In this document: piece after piece, positions 1-12,562 of the stretch
Numbering within the stretch: the stretch's first letter is position 1
How the letters are laid out: the number at the start of each line of letters is the position of its first letter
Source: Ophioceras dolichostomum
Lineage: Eukaryota > Ascomycota > Sordariomycetes > Magnaporthales > Ophioceraceae
Length of the DNA: 64,000 nt
Assembly: GCA_003049485.1 (NCBI GenBank)
Contig: PYST01000028.1
Location: 142,773-206,772, forward strand
Direction of reading: 5' to 3'
Made by a program: the position numbers and the translations under genes
Notes under the pieces: model-generated
Told to the model about the DNA's origin: nothing
Seen by the model: the letters and a program-made list of their open reading frames with translations, nothing else
Databases searched by the model: none

Positions 1-1097
1 GTACCTATCCACCACGTAGACCTCAAGGCAGCTATTCTGTTAATACAGTCTCGCTCACCGCCCTCGAAGAATTACCTACCTAAGGTAAGTACTGCGTAGG
101 AGTTACCGTGTGTTAGGCCGGAGCGAGTCTTCAATTCTGTATCAAGTCCAGACTCGACGAAGCTGCTACCAAGGTGGTACCTACTTGAGTCTCGTATCGT
201 GTAAAGTCAACCGTGAGTCCCACTATTCTCAGAGGAAGCACCTGCAACCATTGGGTCTTCAGGGGTCAATCCTCCCCCAAAGCCAACGGGGCGTGCTCAC
301 AAGGTCACGCCTTCTGTGGGTAGGGTGTTGCTGTAGCGGCCCGCTAGCCAGCGATCAGTGCGTCTTATTGGGCGGTTGTTATTTTAGTGGCCCTGAGTGA
401 GGGCCTTGGGGCTTTGCGATGATCCAAGCAACCAGCACCCAGCAAAATCCCGCCAGCTGGGGCAACGACCACGACTACATCATCAACTTCCATCGCCGAC
501 TCCATCACCGTCTTGCGCTGTTCTCTCTCTCTCCTTCTCTCTCTCCGTCCTCCTTTACTCCTCGTTTTCCATCCCATCGTGCCTTGCCACCGCCCATCTC
601 TATCAGGAACGTCTCCCACACTCCCTCCCTCACACTCCTTGCCCATTCCCATCTCTCCTTCACCTTCCTTTTTTTCTTACTGCCAGCCCGGGTTTGCAAC
701 CCCACCCACCTCGCACCAGAACCTACAGTACCCGACAAAGCTCACCACTGCCGTCTTTTGGTAGCTTGTCAGCCTAAAACCTAGCACTTCGTACATCCCG
801 CACCACCAACCGTGACCCCACGTAAACGGACCAGACCAGATATCGCAACACAGCTTGCTTGCTGCTTGCTTGCTTGCTTGACAAAGCTCGACTCGGCCAC
901 CTACGCAGCATTTCTACCGAAAGGTTAATTAGCTCGCACACATTGAACACAAAAGGAACAAAAAAGAACAACCAAAGAGATCTCCGAGAACACCTCAATC
1001 GCGAAGACAATCTACAATCGACATTAGACCGGCTGAGCACTCGACGTGCACTGCCAACTCTGCGAATCGCCGGTCTACTTGTCCGCCATCCATCATC
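1..1097 (+). promoter_or_regulatory. Upstream region and pyrimidine-rich leader of SSD1
   Basis: No convincing coding frame is seen in this 1.1 kb. Bases about 515-690 are almost pure C/T on the + strand (CTCTCTCTCC-type tracts), a pattern usual upstream of highly transcribed filamentous-fungal genes. A and AC-rich sequence at about 945-1040 leads into the SSD1 start, which fits a long 5' leader. Many short open frames here are low-complexity shadows. The transcription start cannot be read from sequence. Confidence 0.5.
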
Positions 1098-4000
1098 ATG
1101 GAGCAGCAGCAGCAACCACCTCCGACCGGAGGGGTGCCTGGCCCGACCGGCCGCCGGCTTCACATTGCCCATCGCCGAAGCCCCTCGGAGCTGACGCCTT
1201 TGATGAGCATGTTTGCCAATCCCAATAGTAAGTTGCATTTCCTACCAAACCGAAATGCCCACAGTCCATGGTGACTGGATAGATAGATGCTCGGATGTTT
1301 GGGTGGCTTTCCATCTAGGATGCATCGAATCGAATCAGTTCGCTGACCTCTGGGCCTTGCTTTCCTCCCATCTCCTCATAGTGGAACAGATTGCCATCCA
1401 GCAGCAGATTGAGCTCTTGCAGCAGCAACAGCAGCAACTTCAAGCAACACACCAGCAATATGTCAACTTGGGCATGATCGCTCCGGGGCAGGCCATGCCC
1501 GGCGGTGCCTTCAATCCCTTGCAGACCTCTATGGCGCCTCAAGCCGGATTCCAGTTCCCGGCCCAGCTATCGCAGCAACCTGTCTCGATGGGTCCGCCGA
1601 CCCAACCTCTCTCACATCGCCGTAATCAGTCGGCGCTGCCCAACATGGGCATGGGCCCGCCGCCGGCCCCGTCCTCGGGCGCCTCCGGGTCTGCGTTCAA
1701 CTTTGAAACAACCTCGGGCCAAGGCCGTGAAAACTCCGGCGGAGCTCGCGGGGGCCGAGGCGGAGGCGGCGGCGGCGGCGGCTCTGGCGGTGGCCACCAG
1801 CGACGACACTCGCTGGCGCTGGCCGACGCCAAGAAGGCTGCCGAGCTTGCCCAACAGAAGCGCACCACCTCTGGCTTCCAGTTCCCTGGTCCCGGTGCCT
1901 CGGGGGCACCCGCGACGGATGAGGAGACCACGCCGACCGCCCCGGCTGCCGCAGCGCCCGCGTCTGAAAACCAGGTGCCCCAGGGCCCTTCGACGCGGGG
2001 ACGAGGCGGCGGCCATGGCCGCAGCCAGAGCATGGCTATTGGACGTGGCGGCGCCAGGGGTGGCCTGTCGGCTGATTCGGCCAGCGCTGGAAGGGGCGGT
2101 CACGGCCGCTCATCCTCGCGGAACTTCGACAGCAACTGGCGCAACAATCCTGTAGGTCCTGGCGACCACCAGCAGCAACAGCAGCAGGGCTTCCAGCCCG
2201 GCCACCGCAACCGTGGCTCCATCAGCCAACAACAGCAACAGACACCCATTGGTGCCTTCCAGTATGCTGCCCAGCCTCAGCTGGTGCAAATGCCTGGCCA
2301 GATTCCCGGCCAGATGCTCATCCCTGGAATGTATGCCGGCCAGCAGCAGTTGACCCCCATGCAGATCAGCCAGCTGCAGGCGCTGCAGCAGATGAACGGC
2401 CAGCACCTGGTTGGTCTGCAGGGTAGCCAGCACGCCCCGCAGCTCGGTCAGCAGCAGCAGCAGCAGCAACAGCAGCAACAGCAGCGGAAGACCCTGTTCA
2501 CTCCCTACCTACCGCAGGCGACTCTACCCGCGCTGCTCGGCGATGGCCAACTCGTCTCGGGCGTTCTCCGCGTGAACAAGAAGAACCGTAGTGATGCGTA
2601 CGTCTCGACGCAGGACGGCCTGCTTGACGCCGATATCTTTATCTGCGGCAGCAAGGACCGCAACCGTGCGCTGGAGGGTGACCTCGTCGCCGTCGAGCTG
2701 CTTGACGTCGACGAGGTGTGGGGCCAGAAGCGCGAGAAGGAAGAGAAGAAGAAGAGGAAGGACATTACCGACACTCGCTCGGGCTCAACCGCCGGTAACA
2801 ACCAGAGCAACGCCAACGGCGATGATGGCAACACCGGCGAGGGTGGCATTCGTCGCCGCGGCAGTCTGCGCCAGCGTCCCACCCAGAAGAAGAACGACGA
2901 TGTAGAGGTCGAGGGCCAGAGCCTGCTCCTGGTTGAGGAGGAGGAGATCAGCGACGAGCAGAAGCCCCTCTACGCAGGCCACATCGTCGCCGTCATCGAG
3001 CGTGTGGCCGGCCAGATGTTCTCCGGCACCCTCGGTCTCCTTCGGCCGAGCAGCCAGGCGACCAAGGAGAAGCAGGAGGCTGAGCGTGCCGCCAGGGATG
3101 GTGGCCGCCAGCAGGACAGCCGGCACCAGGACAAGCCCAAGATCGTCTGGTTCAAGCCTACCGACAAGCGCGTGCCCCTCATCGCCATCCCCACTGAGCA
3201 GGCTCCCCGTGACTTCGTCGAGAGGCACCAGGAATACGCCGACCGCATCTTCGTTGCGTGCATCAAGCGTTGGCCCATCACCTCTCTGCACCCGTTCGGC
3301 ACCCTTGTTGAGCAACTGGGCAAGATGGGAGATCTCAAGGTCGAGACCGACGCGCTGCTCCGCGACAACAACTTCTCGTCCGACGAGTTCTCGGACGCCG
3401 TGCTCCGCAGCGTCGGTCTCCAGGACTGGTCCATCGCTAAGGAGGATGAGGCGGCCGTTGGCGAGCGCCGCGACTTCCGCGACGAGAAGACCTTCACCCT
3501 CGACCTGGACGGCTCGGCCGAGCTGGGCAACGCCGTCCACGTCAAGACCCGGCCAGACGGCAAGATCGAAATCGGCATTCACGTGCCGGACGTCACTCAT
3601 TTCATCAAGCCGAACTCGCTCGTTGACCGCGAGGCCAAGAAGCGGGGCACAGCGGTTCATCTGCTTAACAGGACCTGCGCCCTCCTGCCGCCTAAGCTGT
3701 CCAAGGAGGTTTGCTCTCTGACCCCTGGCCAGGAGAGGCTCGCCGTCAGTGTGGTGTTCCAGGTCAACCCCCACAATGGGGCCGTCGCGGACGGCGACAC
3801 CTGGATCGGCAAGAGCATAGTCAAGACCGGTGGCAAGCTCACCCTGGAGCAGATCAATGCTGCGCTGGCCGAGAATAGCCAGGCCCCATTCACCCACGAG
3901 GTCGTCTCCCAGAAGGATATCCAGATCCTGAACGTATGTTGCTGTCATGCTAGATGCTCCCTCGTCCCATGCACCTTCCAAACGATATCTCCCGCTAACA

Positions 4001-5503
4001 AAGACTTTTCTTCCCTCTCTAGGCCGTCGCACGAAAGTTCAGAGAGGCTCGCCTGGTCGCTAGTGGGGAGCCTATCTCCCCGCTGCGTCTGTTCAAGCAG
4101 CTCGATGACGAGAACATCCCTATTGAGCATAACATCTTTGACTCGACCGCTGCTACGGAGCTTGTTGAGGAGCTTGTGCACAAGACAAACGCCTACGTGG
4201 CTCATTGCCTGGCGCAGGCTCTGCCGGAGAAGGCTCTCCTCCGCCGACAGGGCCCGCCCAACCAGCGTCGCCTGCAAACCATTGTGGACCGCCTCACGGC
4301 CCTGGGCTATGATATTGATAACTCTAGCAGCGGGTCGCTCCAGATTAGCCTGTTCAAAATCGACGATGAGGAAGTCCGCAAGGGCATGGAGACTCTTCTC
4401 CTCAAGTCGATGCAGCGTGCCAAGTACTTCATCGCCGGCAAGACTGCCAAGCAGCTCTGGCCTCACTACGCCCTGAACCTGCCTCTCTACACTCACTTCA
4501 CCAGCCCGACGAGGCGCTATGCCGACATCATGGTGCACCGACAGCTCGACGCCGTGCTGTCGGAGGGCAAGATCGAGTATAATGAGGACCTCGAGAACCT
4601 GGTCAAGACGGTCGAGTCATGCAACACCAAGAAGGACTCGGCGCAGAACGCGCAGGAGCAGAGCGTGCACATCGAGTCATGCCGCAAGATGGACAAGGCC
4701 CGGCAGGAGGCGCACGGCGACCTCATCAGCGAGGGCATCGTCATCTGCGTGTACGAGTCGGCCTTCGACGTGCTCATCCCCGAGTGGGGCTTCGAGAAGC
4801 GCGTGCACTGCGACCAGCTCCCGCTGAAGAAGGCCGAGTTCCGCAAGGAGAAGCGCGTGCTCGAGCTCTACTGGGAGAAGGGCGTGCCCAGCTCGGCCTA
4901 CGTCCCCGAGGACGAGCGCCCCAAGGCTGCCGCGTCGCAGCGCATGAACAACGCCTTCGCCGCGGCGCGCCAGGCCGAGGAGGCCGACCGGCTCAAGAAG
5001 GAGCGCGAGGAGGCGGCGCGCAAGCAGACCGACACGGGCACCATGTCCACGGACGACGTCGACGCGCTGTTCGACGACGACGACGACAACGGCTCCGACA
5101 TCACCGAGGCCATGGCCGGCGCGTCGCTCGCCGAGCGCCCCACCCAGAGCGTCCCCGGCTCGCCCGCCCGCACCTCGTCGGCCGCCATAGGCACGCTGCA
5201 CCGCACGAGGTCCGAGTCCAAGGTCCCCGTCGCGGACCCGCCCGAGTCCCGCCTGACGAACAAGGAGAAGTATCTCAAGTTCTTCAAGCTGCGCGAGGAG
5301 GGCGGCGAGTACATCCAGGACGTCACCGAGATGACCCGCGTCCCGGTGATCCTCAAGACGGATCTTACCAAGAGCCCACCGTAAGTTTTTACTCTTCTCT
5401 GCTATTCCTGTTTCTTCGTCTGATCGTCTGATTACTAATGGTTCTTTGTTCGTCTTGGTACAGCTGCCTGACCATCCGGTCTCTGAACCCCTACGCTCTT
5501 TAA
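1098..5503 (+). CDS. SSD1: SSD1-type RNA-binding protein (RNB-like pseudonuclease, translational repressor)
   Basis: Four exons: 1098-1227, 1382-3933, 4023-5380 and 5464-5503, predicting 1359 residues. Splice sites are GTAAGT/ATAG, GTATGT/CTAG and GTAAGT/ACAG, and all phases join. Domains in order: a low-complexity Gln/Gly-rich N-terminus with a polyQ run just before the first cold-shock domain (about residue 412), a second cold-shock region, and an RNB-like domain from about residue 740. The final exon encodes the highly conserved ending CLTIRSLNPYAL. The aspartate-rich RNase II motif reads LDLDGSAELG, with Gly where active enzymes carry the last Asp, as expected for this non-catalytic family. 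Sites matching the NDR-kinase (Cbk1) consensus HxRxxS are visible at Ser30, 127, 187, 270 and 289. In yeast Ssd1 binds cell-wall and polar-growth mRNAs and is controlled by Cbk1. Exon 1 ends ...MFANPN, so the first Cbk1-type site lies in that exon. Confidence 0.96.
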
Positions 5504-8500
5504 ATTTGACAAGGAGAGAATGCGATCGCATCAAGTTAGTGGAAGTCGTCGAGGAAGTGCATGCATACATGCTTGAGAGCTCCCAATCACGCACACGCTT
5601 CCTTGCACGTACATGTTGTTGTGCGCCGGGTAGGCCAGTGAGGGGACGACGTACTCGCAGATATTCATTTTTGTTTTCCCCGGTGTTAGTAGGGGTGTGG
5701 AAATGATATACAACAGCACAACAGCGGCAGAGAGTAGAGAAACTTTTGGGCGGAGAGACAACTACACCAATTTTTTTCACTCACAGAAACGGACGAACGG
5801 ACGGACGGAAGGACGGACTGACGGAAAGCTCGTTCCATCTCTCAAAGCCTACCTCACTAGCCTGGAGTCTGGGTTGTGTCGTCCTTTTTTTTTACCTGGG
5901 GCTTGCTAAGAAAAGGTGTTTCTGGTTGCTGAAGGTTGGTTGGTGGGTGATCGTCGGGGTCAAGAGGAGAAAGAAGACCGGAAGATGGGGAGGAGGGAGT
6001 ATCACACAAGAAAATGAAGAAGAAAAGTTATTTTTTGCGGAACATAGTTGTTTATGGAGGGAAATATGAAAGAAGGAAAGGGACACACAATGCCTTATAT
6101 GAGGAGAGGGGGATATAGGAGAAAAGGGAGGAAAGATGAGCAGAGGTTATGATGAGTGGTGGGTGGTGGTGGTGATGTATCCTTTTTTACTCTTTTCTTG
6201 TTGCTCTCTCTGTTGTGTTTGTCTGTTGATAATCCTTACCGGTCTTCCTTATCATCCCCATCTTATTTATAAGTTCCATCCCGTCCCTCTCTCTCGCTCT
6301 CTTTTCCATTGGAAGGCAGCCATAGTCATAGTGTTAAGACAAGGACATAGCACCAATCTCTGCCAGTGGTGCCGGTCTCCGGATCCGGATCTTGCGAATG
6401 AGGTTCGGTTGTGTGTAGGTGGTCGTTGAGGATGGAGAAGGGTGGTGACGGCGGGGGTTGGGATGATGTACGAGGATGAGATCAGAGGTGAGTGAGACAC
6501 TTAGTCCCCTTCGGCCGTTGGATTTGGGGAGTTAAATGGGCGAGAGAACTCATCTGGCTAGTCGTTCCTGCCTGTGTTTCGAGGTGATCGAGAAGGCCAG
6601 ATCGGTTGAGAGGTAGGGACATGAATGCCAAGAAAACGGGAAGATGTCGGGGTCTTTTATACATCACTGGGCATGGGGAATACGCACAATTCGACTCCGA
6701 TGATGCAGGAAAGACTCTCAGCCGTGTGGATCGCCTCTCGCCTACAATGGCAGGCATAGATCACGGAGGAAAAAAGAGGTTCCCTTGAGACACCTATGTC
6801 TTTCTCAATCTTCCTCGGATTCCGGCAAAACCGCTCGCCAGCACTAAGAAGTCTTGTTGGTAAGAGACAATTCTTGGTGGAATCCGTATACGATGGGCTA
6901 CCAAGCCGGATGGCAACCGGCGATGTTAATGTTCTTGGAAGGTATGATCTACCGTTGGCAACGAGCTGTGTCCGATGTAGGCGGTTGAAGTGTTGGATCT
7001 GCGGCGGGTTACGAATAAAAAGCGGCGAGGGGAGGAAGGGGGCGTGTGGGAATGGAATGGGAATGGGACCGACTCTCTGGAGCTTGGGTTCTGCTTTTAC
7101 GTTGACTACGCTGTTCATACCTAGGTTCCCAATTAATGGTGATGTTATCTGTCGGTACGTACGTAGTAGCTCATTGAAGCCTTTTCTCGTCCTAACTGGT
7201 CAGTATCGTCGGCCGTCATTCACGTCTCGTGGCTGCCCAGCTCAGCATCGGGGAGCATCTCCTTGGATAACGGACGAAAGGATCGAAGGCAACCCAGTCG
7301 GCCTTGGGTTAGGCTACTAGTAAGTGCAAGCTCTGAGGAGTTCGGGTGGCGAGGACGAGAACGAGTAACTCGAGGTACCTAGTTGGGAGTGATGACATTC
7401 CGGAATCCGAACACTAGTGCCTGGGTAACAGTCCGTCGCACGCAGAGGACTCAATGCCATGCGGGTATTCTGGCTTGCCGGACAGATAATCCTTGGGCAC
7501 GCTCCGTGGTCTCTGACGGAATATCTACCTAACATAGCCTAAAATGCGGGAAGCAAGACCTCAGATCCTGGTCTGGGAGGGCAGACAGGATGGGCATTGT
7601 CACAACTCACAAGGAATAGTTTTACGGGAAGGAGAAACGCAAAACTCTCTTCATAGAGCCGCTTTGTCGACGGACGGGTCCGGGTACTACCCTATTCTAC
7701 GAAGCAACGGAACGGAACAAAAAGAGGGAAGCAATGGATCAAACAATCATGCTTCGGTACGACGTGAGGGCGGTGCTGTGCTGTTTCTCGTCGAGGGAGA
7801 CAAGCAGGCCGACCGCTCAGCAGGCAAGGGCCAACCATGTTAAGCAAGCAAAGCCGGATGCGGTTCACGAACGGGTGCGTGCTCAGACAGCGTTCAGATT
7901 AAGCAGAGGAGAAGCGGAACTCAACAGAGAGAGACAGAACAGTTAGAGGTTGGGTGAAAATATGGACTCGAAACCAGCAAAGACATGTCTAGACGAGAGA
8001 AGGTATAGAAAAGAGTGGAGAGAGGGACCGGCGTGAACAAAGTCCTTTCCCGATCCTATGGAGACAGCAGCCAGGTGATGGGAGAGCGGTGTGGGCTGAA
8101 GAGAAGAGAACCATGGATGCGCTCGGGCTTTGAAGAACACTTCCGGAAAGGAGGAACACGGATCTGCGTCGGGAGAGTGTCAAGTTTGATGGGACGAAAA
8201 AGCTGTGGCTACTGCTGCTGCTGCTGCTTTCGCTCCCCCACGACCACGATCCGTGCCTACGCCATTGTACATGTACCTAGCCATGTATGTACAATGACCT
8301 CGCAGGCCGAAGACGGGGATAGGAAAGATAAACGAGCCTCGCACGGCGAAAGGACAGAAAGGCGCCATCCATCAATGAAAGAACAGAGGTTGTTGTGAAA
8401 CATGCGGCCGCTTACACCGACTAAGTTAGTAAGTTCACCCGTCTCATTCAACTCAGGTCACTATACGAATGGCACTGCTCACCTACCTAAGTTGGTTGGG

Positions 8501-9084
8501 AACATTCTCGCCGCACCCTCGCGACGTTTCCGCACCGATGCTTACCAGCAAGTGGGAGGGAGATGTGATGTCGGCACTCGTCCGTCCCTTCAATTTCGTT
8601 GCTTGTTTTGCCTAGATCCATCTACATGTAGGGCCTCTAATAGCTCCTGGGGCCCGACGATCCAGGCCAAGTTTCGAGACCTTTTGGATCCGGGGGGGAG
8701 AGAGAACATGGGAGGGCTACATGGGATGGATATATAGATAGAACATCACATTAACAGGGGATCTCGGATGCGAGATGCGGGATACTGCACACAGAACACA
8801 TTGTTCTCCTGCTCTGCTGCCTGCTCGCCCCCTTCATATTACGACTGACCCCCTGGGCTGGGCCTCCTTGACGGTCATGTACCATGGAAATGATGTGCGC
8901 GAACCCTTGATGGCCGGTACACCAGCTGCGTGGGAGAATCGCCGAAGCGAAGGCGACAAGAAGCAGGAGATAAGGCAAGGGGGGAACAAAGTTGAGATGC
9001 CAAGTGCATGTCCCTGGATGGATGGAACATGATTAAATGTAACTGGACGGCAAACACGAGGTAACAGTAGTTGGAGGAGAAAAA

Positions 9085-9086
<2 letters not shown>

Positions 9087-9118
<32 letters not shown>

Positions 9119-9174
9119 NNNNNNNNNNNNNNNNNNNNNNNNNNNNNNNNNNNNCCCCCCCCCCCCCCCCCCCC
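9087..9174. other. Assembly gap inside a poly-C tract
   Basis: 32 C residues, then 36 N, then 20 C. The two other gaps in the window (19557-19605 and 34956-34987) also adjoin G homopolymers, so the breaks probably reflect sequencing failure at G/C homopolymers rather than missing genes. Confidence 0.9.
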
Positions 9175-10958
9175 TTGAGATCTTCACTTCGGCGAACGCA
9201 GTGAAGAGCAACTCTGCAGAAAAATAACCCATGCATGATTTGTTTCTTGTTCCAATGGACGCCGCAACAGTGTGCATCTGCGTGTCGTCGTCAAGGTGCT
9301 AATAAGGATCCATAAAAAGAGAGCAGAGCGACAGGTTACAGGGAGAAGAAAAAGAAGCTTAATTTCAGGCTCAGGGTGTGGCCAGGGAGGTCGCAAGCGA
9401 AGCGGGCTTCCTCGTGCGTCGCAAAAGAGAGCAGGGAGGGATGAAAAAGGGCACCAGGGTCGTGTTGATGGCTTATGGAGCCTGTGGGTGGGAGACTGGA
9501 GTGGAAGCCAAACAAGCTTACCATACTGTGTAGCGTGTATGTACGGGTAAATTGTGTGCGAGAAGAAAAAAATTGGCACAGAGAGGCGAAGAGAGGCAAG
9601 AAAGAACATCGGCATCATCAAGATGTGTCGGCACCCTCACGGTCCGCCAGCCGAAACGACCCTGAGACAAGAAGAAGTCGCAGAACCCCAGGCCGCAACC
9701 GGGTCATCCCAGCGCTACGGGTCTTGGAAGGGGGTTCGGAGCTACCTGGGGTTGCTCAGGTTTCGCTGTGGCAGCCTTGGCGGGGCTTTAGGCTTGCAGC
9801 TTACCAGTTTTGGGGTGCAGGCCACTGCAAGAAGGGTGCGCCCCCTTGGAGCGCCTGGGCGCCAAACACGGTTCCTCAACTGCTTCGTGGAGGGTTGTAG
9901 GCCAGTGCCACCCCTGCACCTGAAGCTTTAAGGTTTTGGGACGCCGCCGGGAGTTCTCTGAGCAGGGGTTCTCTCGACAGGCTCCTTCGTGCGGCAGCTG
10001 CGTGCTGACTTAGCCAATTTCGTCCCATCTTGTTTCGTTTGATGCAGCTCCTGATTGGGTCCGGGAGCCGCAACAACCTCAATTCCCTCTCAACTCTCGA
10101 CGACACCTTTTTTCCACTCTCCTTTTGCGTGGGGCTGGGTGAGGGGGCAAAAGTGTGTCGCAATTCTGTGTAGCTTTTTTCTGGTTGCTGCCCGCGAGAA
10201 ACGAAACGCCTCGCGATCTGCTCCTGACTCCGTCCTGTCATCTGCGATTTGGACCGGGACTCCCTGACCATCCAGCCCTGCTTCCAGATGTCTGGTTTCT
10301 TCTACTCATTCCACTCATTCGGCCTCTGGTGGCCCTCTCCCCCTCTTCTGTGCCTCCCTCGATGTCTCCTGGGCACGTACCTGTCTATCCTCTTGTCGCC
10401 AAAAAGGGGAACTCGTCTCCTGGTACATACCAAGTGGGTGGGCGAGGTTCGAGAGGTATCGTCCACGACAGAGCAGCAAGCACACGATGGAATATATGCT
10501 GGATGAGGTGTCATTCTTTGTAGGACGGACGTGACAAGAACTAAACAAGTTGGTGGATGACAAGAACAGCGAACACAACGCGGTTGTTCCTCGTTCCTGC
10601 TCGGACTAGGTGAGCACGGAGCAAAAAAGGCTGATATGGAGGGGGTGGAAAGTGGAGGGGTCCCCTCGCTCATCACAATCCCGCGCATTTACTTGCTGGT
10701 ACACACGGCGCACGGAAAGAGGAGCAGCCGCGTGCGTGGTGGGTGTGAGAATTTCCTCCTTCCTCCCCTTCCACTATTCCTCCCACCAGGCCCAGGCACA
10801 GGACAAGGTAGGTCCACCAAGCTAACCCCTCTTGCCTCCGTCCGTTCCTCACCCCTGGTGTTTGCTCCTCTTTTTTCTCACTCACATCCGTCTTCCGTGT
10901 TCGAGCGTTCATGGGAAATAAGGACGGAACCTAGCGGGAACTGGAACGGGCGTTGGGT

Positions 10959-11130
10959 TCGCCGCCGCCCTTTTCTCTCTTTATTATCCACCGCCGTTTC
11001 CCCCCATCTCCTCCACTTCTTCCCGCCTTGTTTTAACCTTTCTCTTTCCCTTCATCTACCCTTCTCAACCCCACGCACTCCTTTGGATTTTTTTCCTCTT
11101 CACTTTTCTTCTTCACACAATTTTCGAAAC
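10959..11130 (+). promoter_or_regulatory. Pyrimidine-rich promoter tract of the ferritin-like gene
   Basis: A long C/T-dominated stretch (TTTTCTCTCTTTATT, CCCCCATCTCCTCC, TTCCTCTTCAC) lies 240-410 bp upstream of the ATG at 11372. An A-rich leader directly precedes the start (AAAGAAAATCAAG before ATG). CT boxes of this kind are typical of strongly expressed ascomycete genes. Confidence 0.5.
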
Positions 11131-11371
11131 CAAAGAAGCGCTGGTCTGCTTTACTGGGATCATCGGTTTTTTGTGCTCATCGTCGGTCTCTACTACTATC
11201 TTTTCTTTGCTGCTCGTTGTCGCCCCTTTTGGACTATAATACTTTTTAATACTCTGCCATCATCACCATATTAGAACAGCCAGGCTGGTCTTGCTACCAT
11301 CGAAACCCGATATCATCCGCTGGACAACAACTTTCCGAGAAAGAAAAAGAAAGAAATAAAAGAAAATCAAG

Positions 11372-12562
11372 ATGCCTTCGATCATGAAGACTGCCGGCGT
11401 CATCGTCGCCGGCTTGGCCGCCCTCGCCTCAGCCCTCCCAGCTGCCCCGAAGCTGACGAGGAGTCAAATGAAGCTTTACGAGCTCGCCAAGCGCCAAAAC
11501 GCCGCGGCGGCTGCTGCCGGTTTGACGGACGTTGATATTCTGCAATTGTAAGGGATCTCCTATCTCACGACAACAGCAACCGTTCTGGATGCACGGAAGA
11601 GAAGGATGGGGTCGGGTGGGAACGTGTGGCCTGCAAGAGGAGGAATTTCGAATGGTATCATGCAAGGGGCCAAGGATATTAGGGGCTCGCCGGCTGGCTG
11701 GTCCTCGTTTACACGCGAGGCGCGGACCATCAACTGTCTACGAACTGCGTATCACTAACAACTCTCTTTTTGTAGCGCCCTGACTCTCGAGCTCCTCGAG
11801 GCGTCGTTCTACCAGCAGGGCTTCCAGAAGTTCCCACAAACCGACTTCCAGGCCCTCGGCCTGACGCCGCAGCAGATCACGGACTTGCAGGGCATCGGCA
11901 CCAGCGAGCAGGCTCACGTCACGCTGCTGCAGGGCGCAATTGCTCAGGCGGGCGTCAAGCCGGTGCAGGCTTGCACGTACAACTTCGGCTTCACTGACGC
12001 GCGCGGCATGGTCGGCACGGCCGCCGTGCTGGAGAACGTCGGCGTGTCCGCTTACCTGGGCGCCGCGCCCCTGGTCTCCAGTGGTGCCATCCTAGGCACC
12101 GCCGGCTCGATCCTGACCATCGAGGCCCGCCACCAGACGCTCATCCGCGTCGCCTCGCAGATCGCTGCCTCTCCCAACGCATTCGACACCGCTCTTTCGC
12201 CCAGGCAGGTCTTCTCGCTCGCCGCGCCCTTCATCCAGTCGTGCCCCGAGGGCTCCAACCTGGCCATCCAGGCTTTCCCGGCCCTGACCATGGCGGCCGG
12301 AGCAACCGCCGCCGCCCCCCTGGTCGCCGGTCAGATCCTCAATCTGCAGTCATCCGCCCAGGGAGCCACGTTCTGCTCCTTCACCAACGGCCAGATCGTC
12401 GGCGGCACCGCCTTCTCGCCCTTCACCGCCGGCACCGGCTGCGCCATCCCCCAGAACCTCGAGGGCATCGTCTACGTCGGCCTGTCTAACCAGGCGCCGC
12501 TTGATGGCAAGCTCACCGACGAGATGGTCGTTGCTGGTCCCATGGTTCTGCAGATCTCTTAA
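11372..12562 (+). CDS. Secreted ferritin-like domain protein (Rds1/LsdA type)
   Basis: Two exons, 11372-11547 and 11776-12562, joined by a 228-bp intron (GTAAGG...TGTAG), give 320 residues. The N-terminus is a clear signal peptide: MPSIMKTAG, a hydrophobic core VIVAGLAALASAL, then a KR processing site before QNAAAA. Across the splice the helix DVDILQF/ALTLELLEASFY forms, which carries the Glu pattern of the first ferritin-like helix (PF13668-type). Fungal relatives include S. pombe Rds1 (stress and nutrient responsive) and Aspergillus LsdA (sexual development); the metal and reaction are not established for most members. The long CT-rich promoter suggests strong expression. Function is inferred from family only. 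Confidence 0.88.

Larger units (their letters stand above)
5504..11371. other. Long gene-free interval
   Basis: About 5.9 kb without a coding region I can support. It starts with the SSD1 3' region and ends with the leader of the ferritin-like gene. Short frames on both strands lack family motifs and do not connect through plausible splice sites. A (CTG)n run lies near 8210-8230 and a sequence gap inside a poly-C tract at 9087-9174. I see no tRNA-like cloverleaf with a convincing B box. A long non-coding RNA or unusually long UTRs are possible but not demonstrable here. Confidence 0.5.

Noticed and set aside
2785..4032. 415-codon minus frame inside SSD1 (and 367 codons at 4677-5780)
   Set aside because: Antisense of a conserved GC-rich coding exon; composition is typical of shadow frames (Leu/Val/Arg-rich, no motifs).
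8834..9277. Coding frames through the poly-C/N gap
   Set aside because: They consist of poly-Gly and unknown residues and have no supporting motif.
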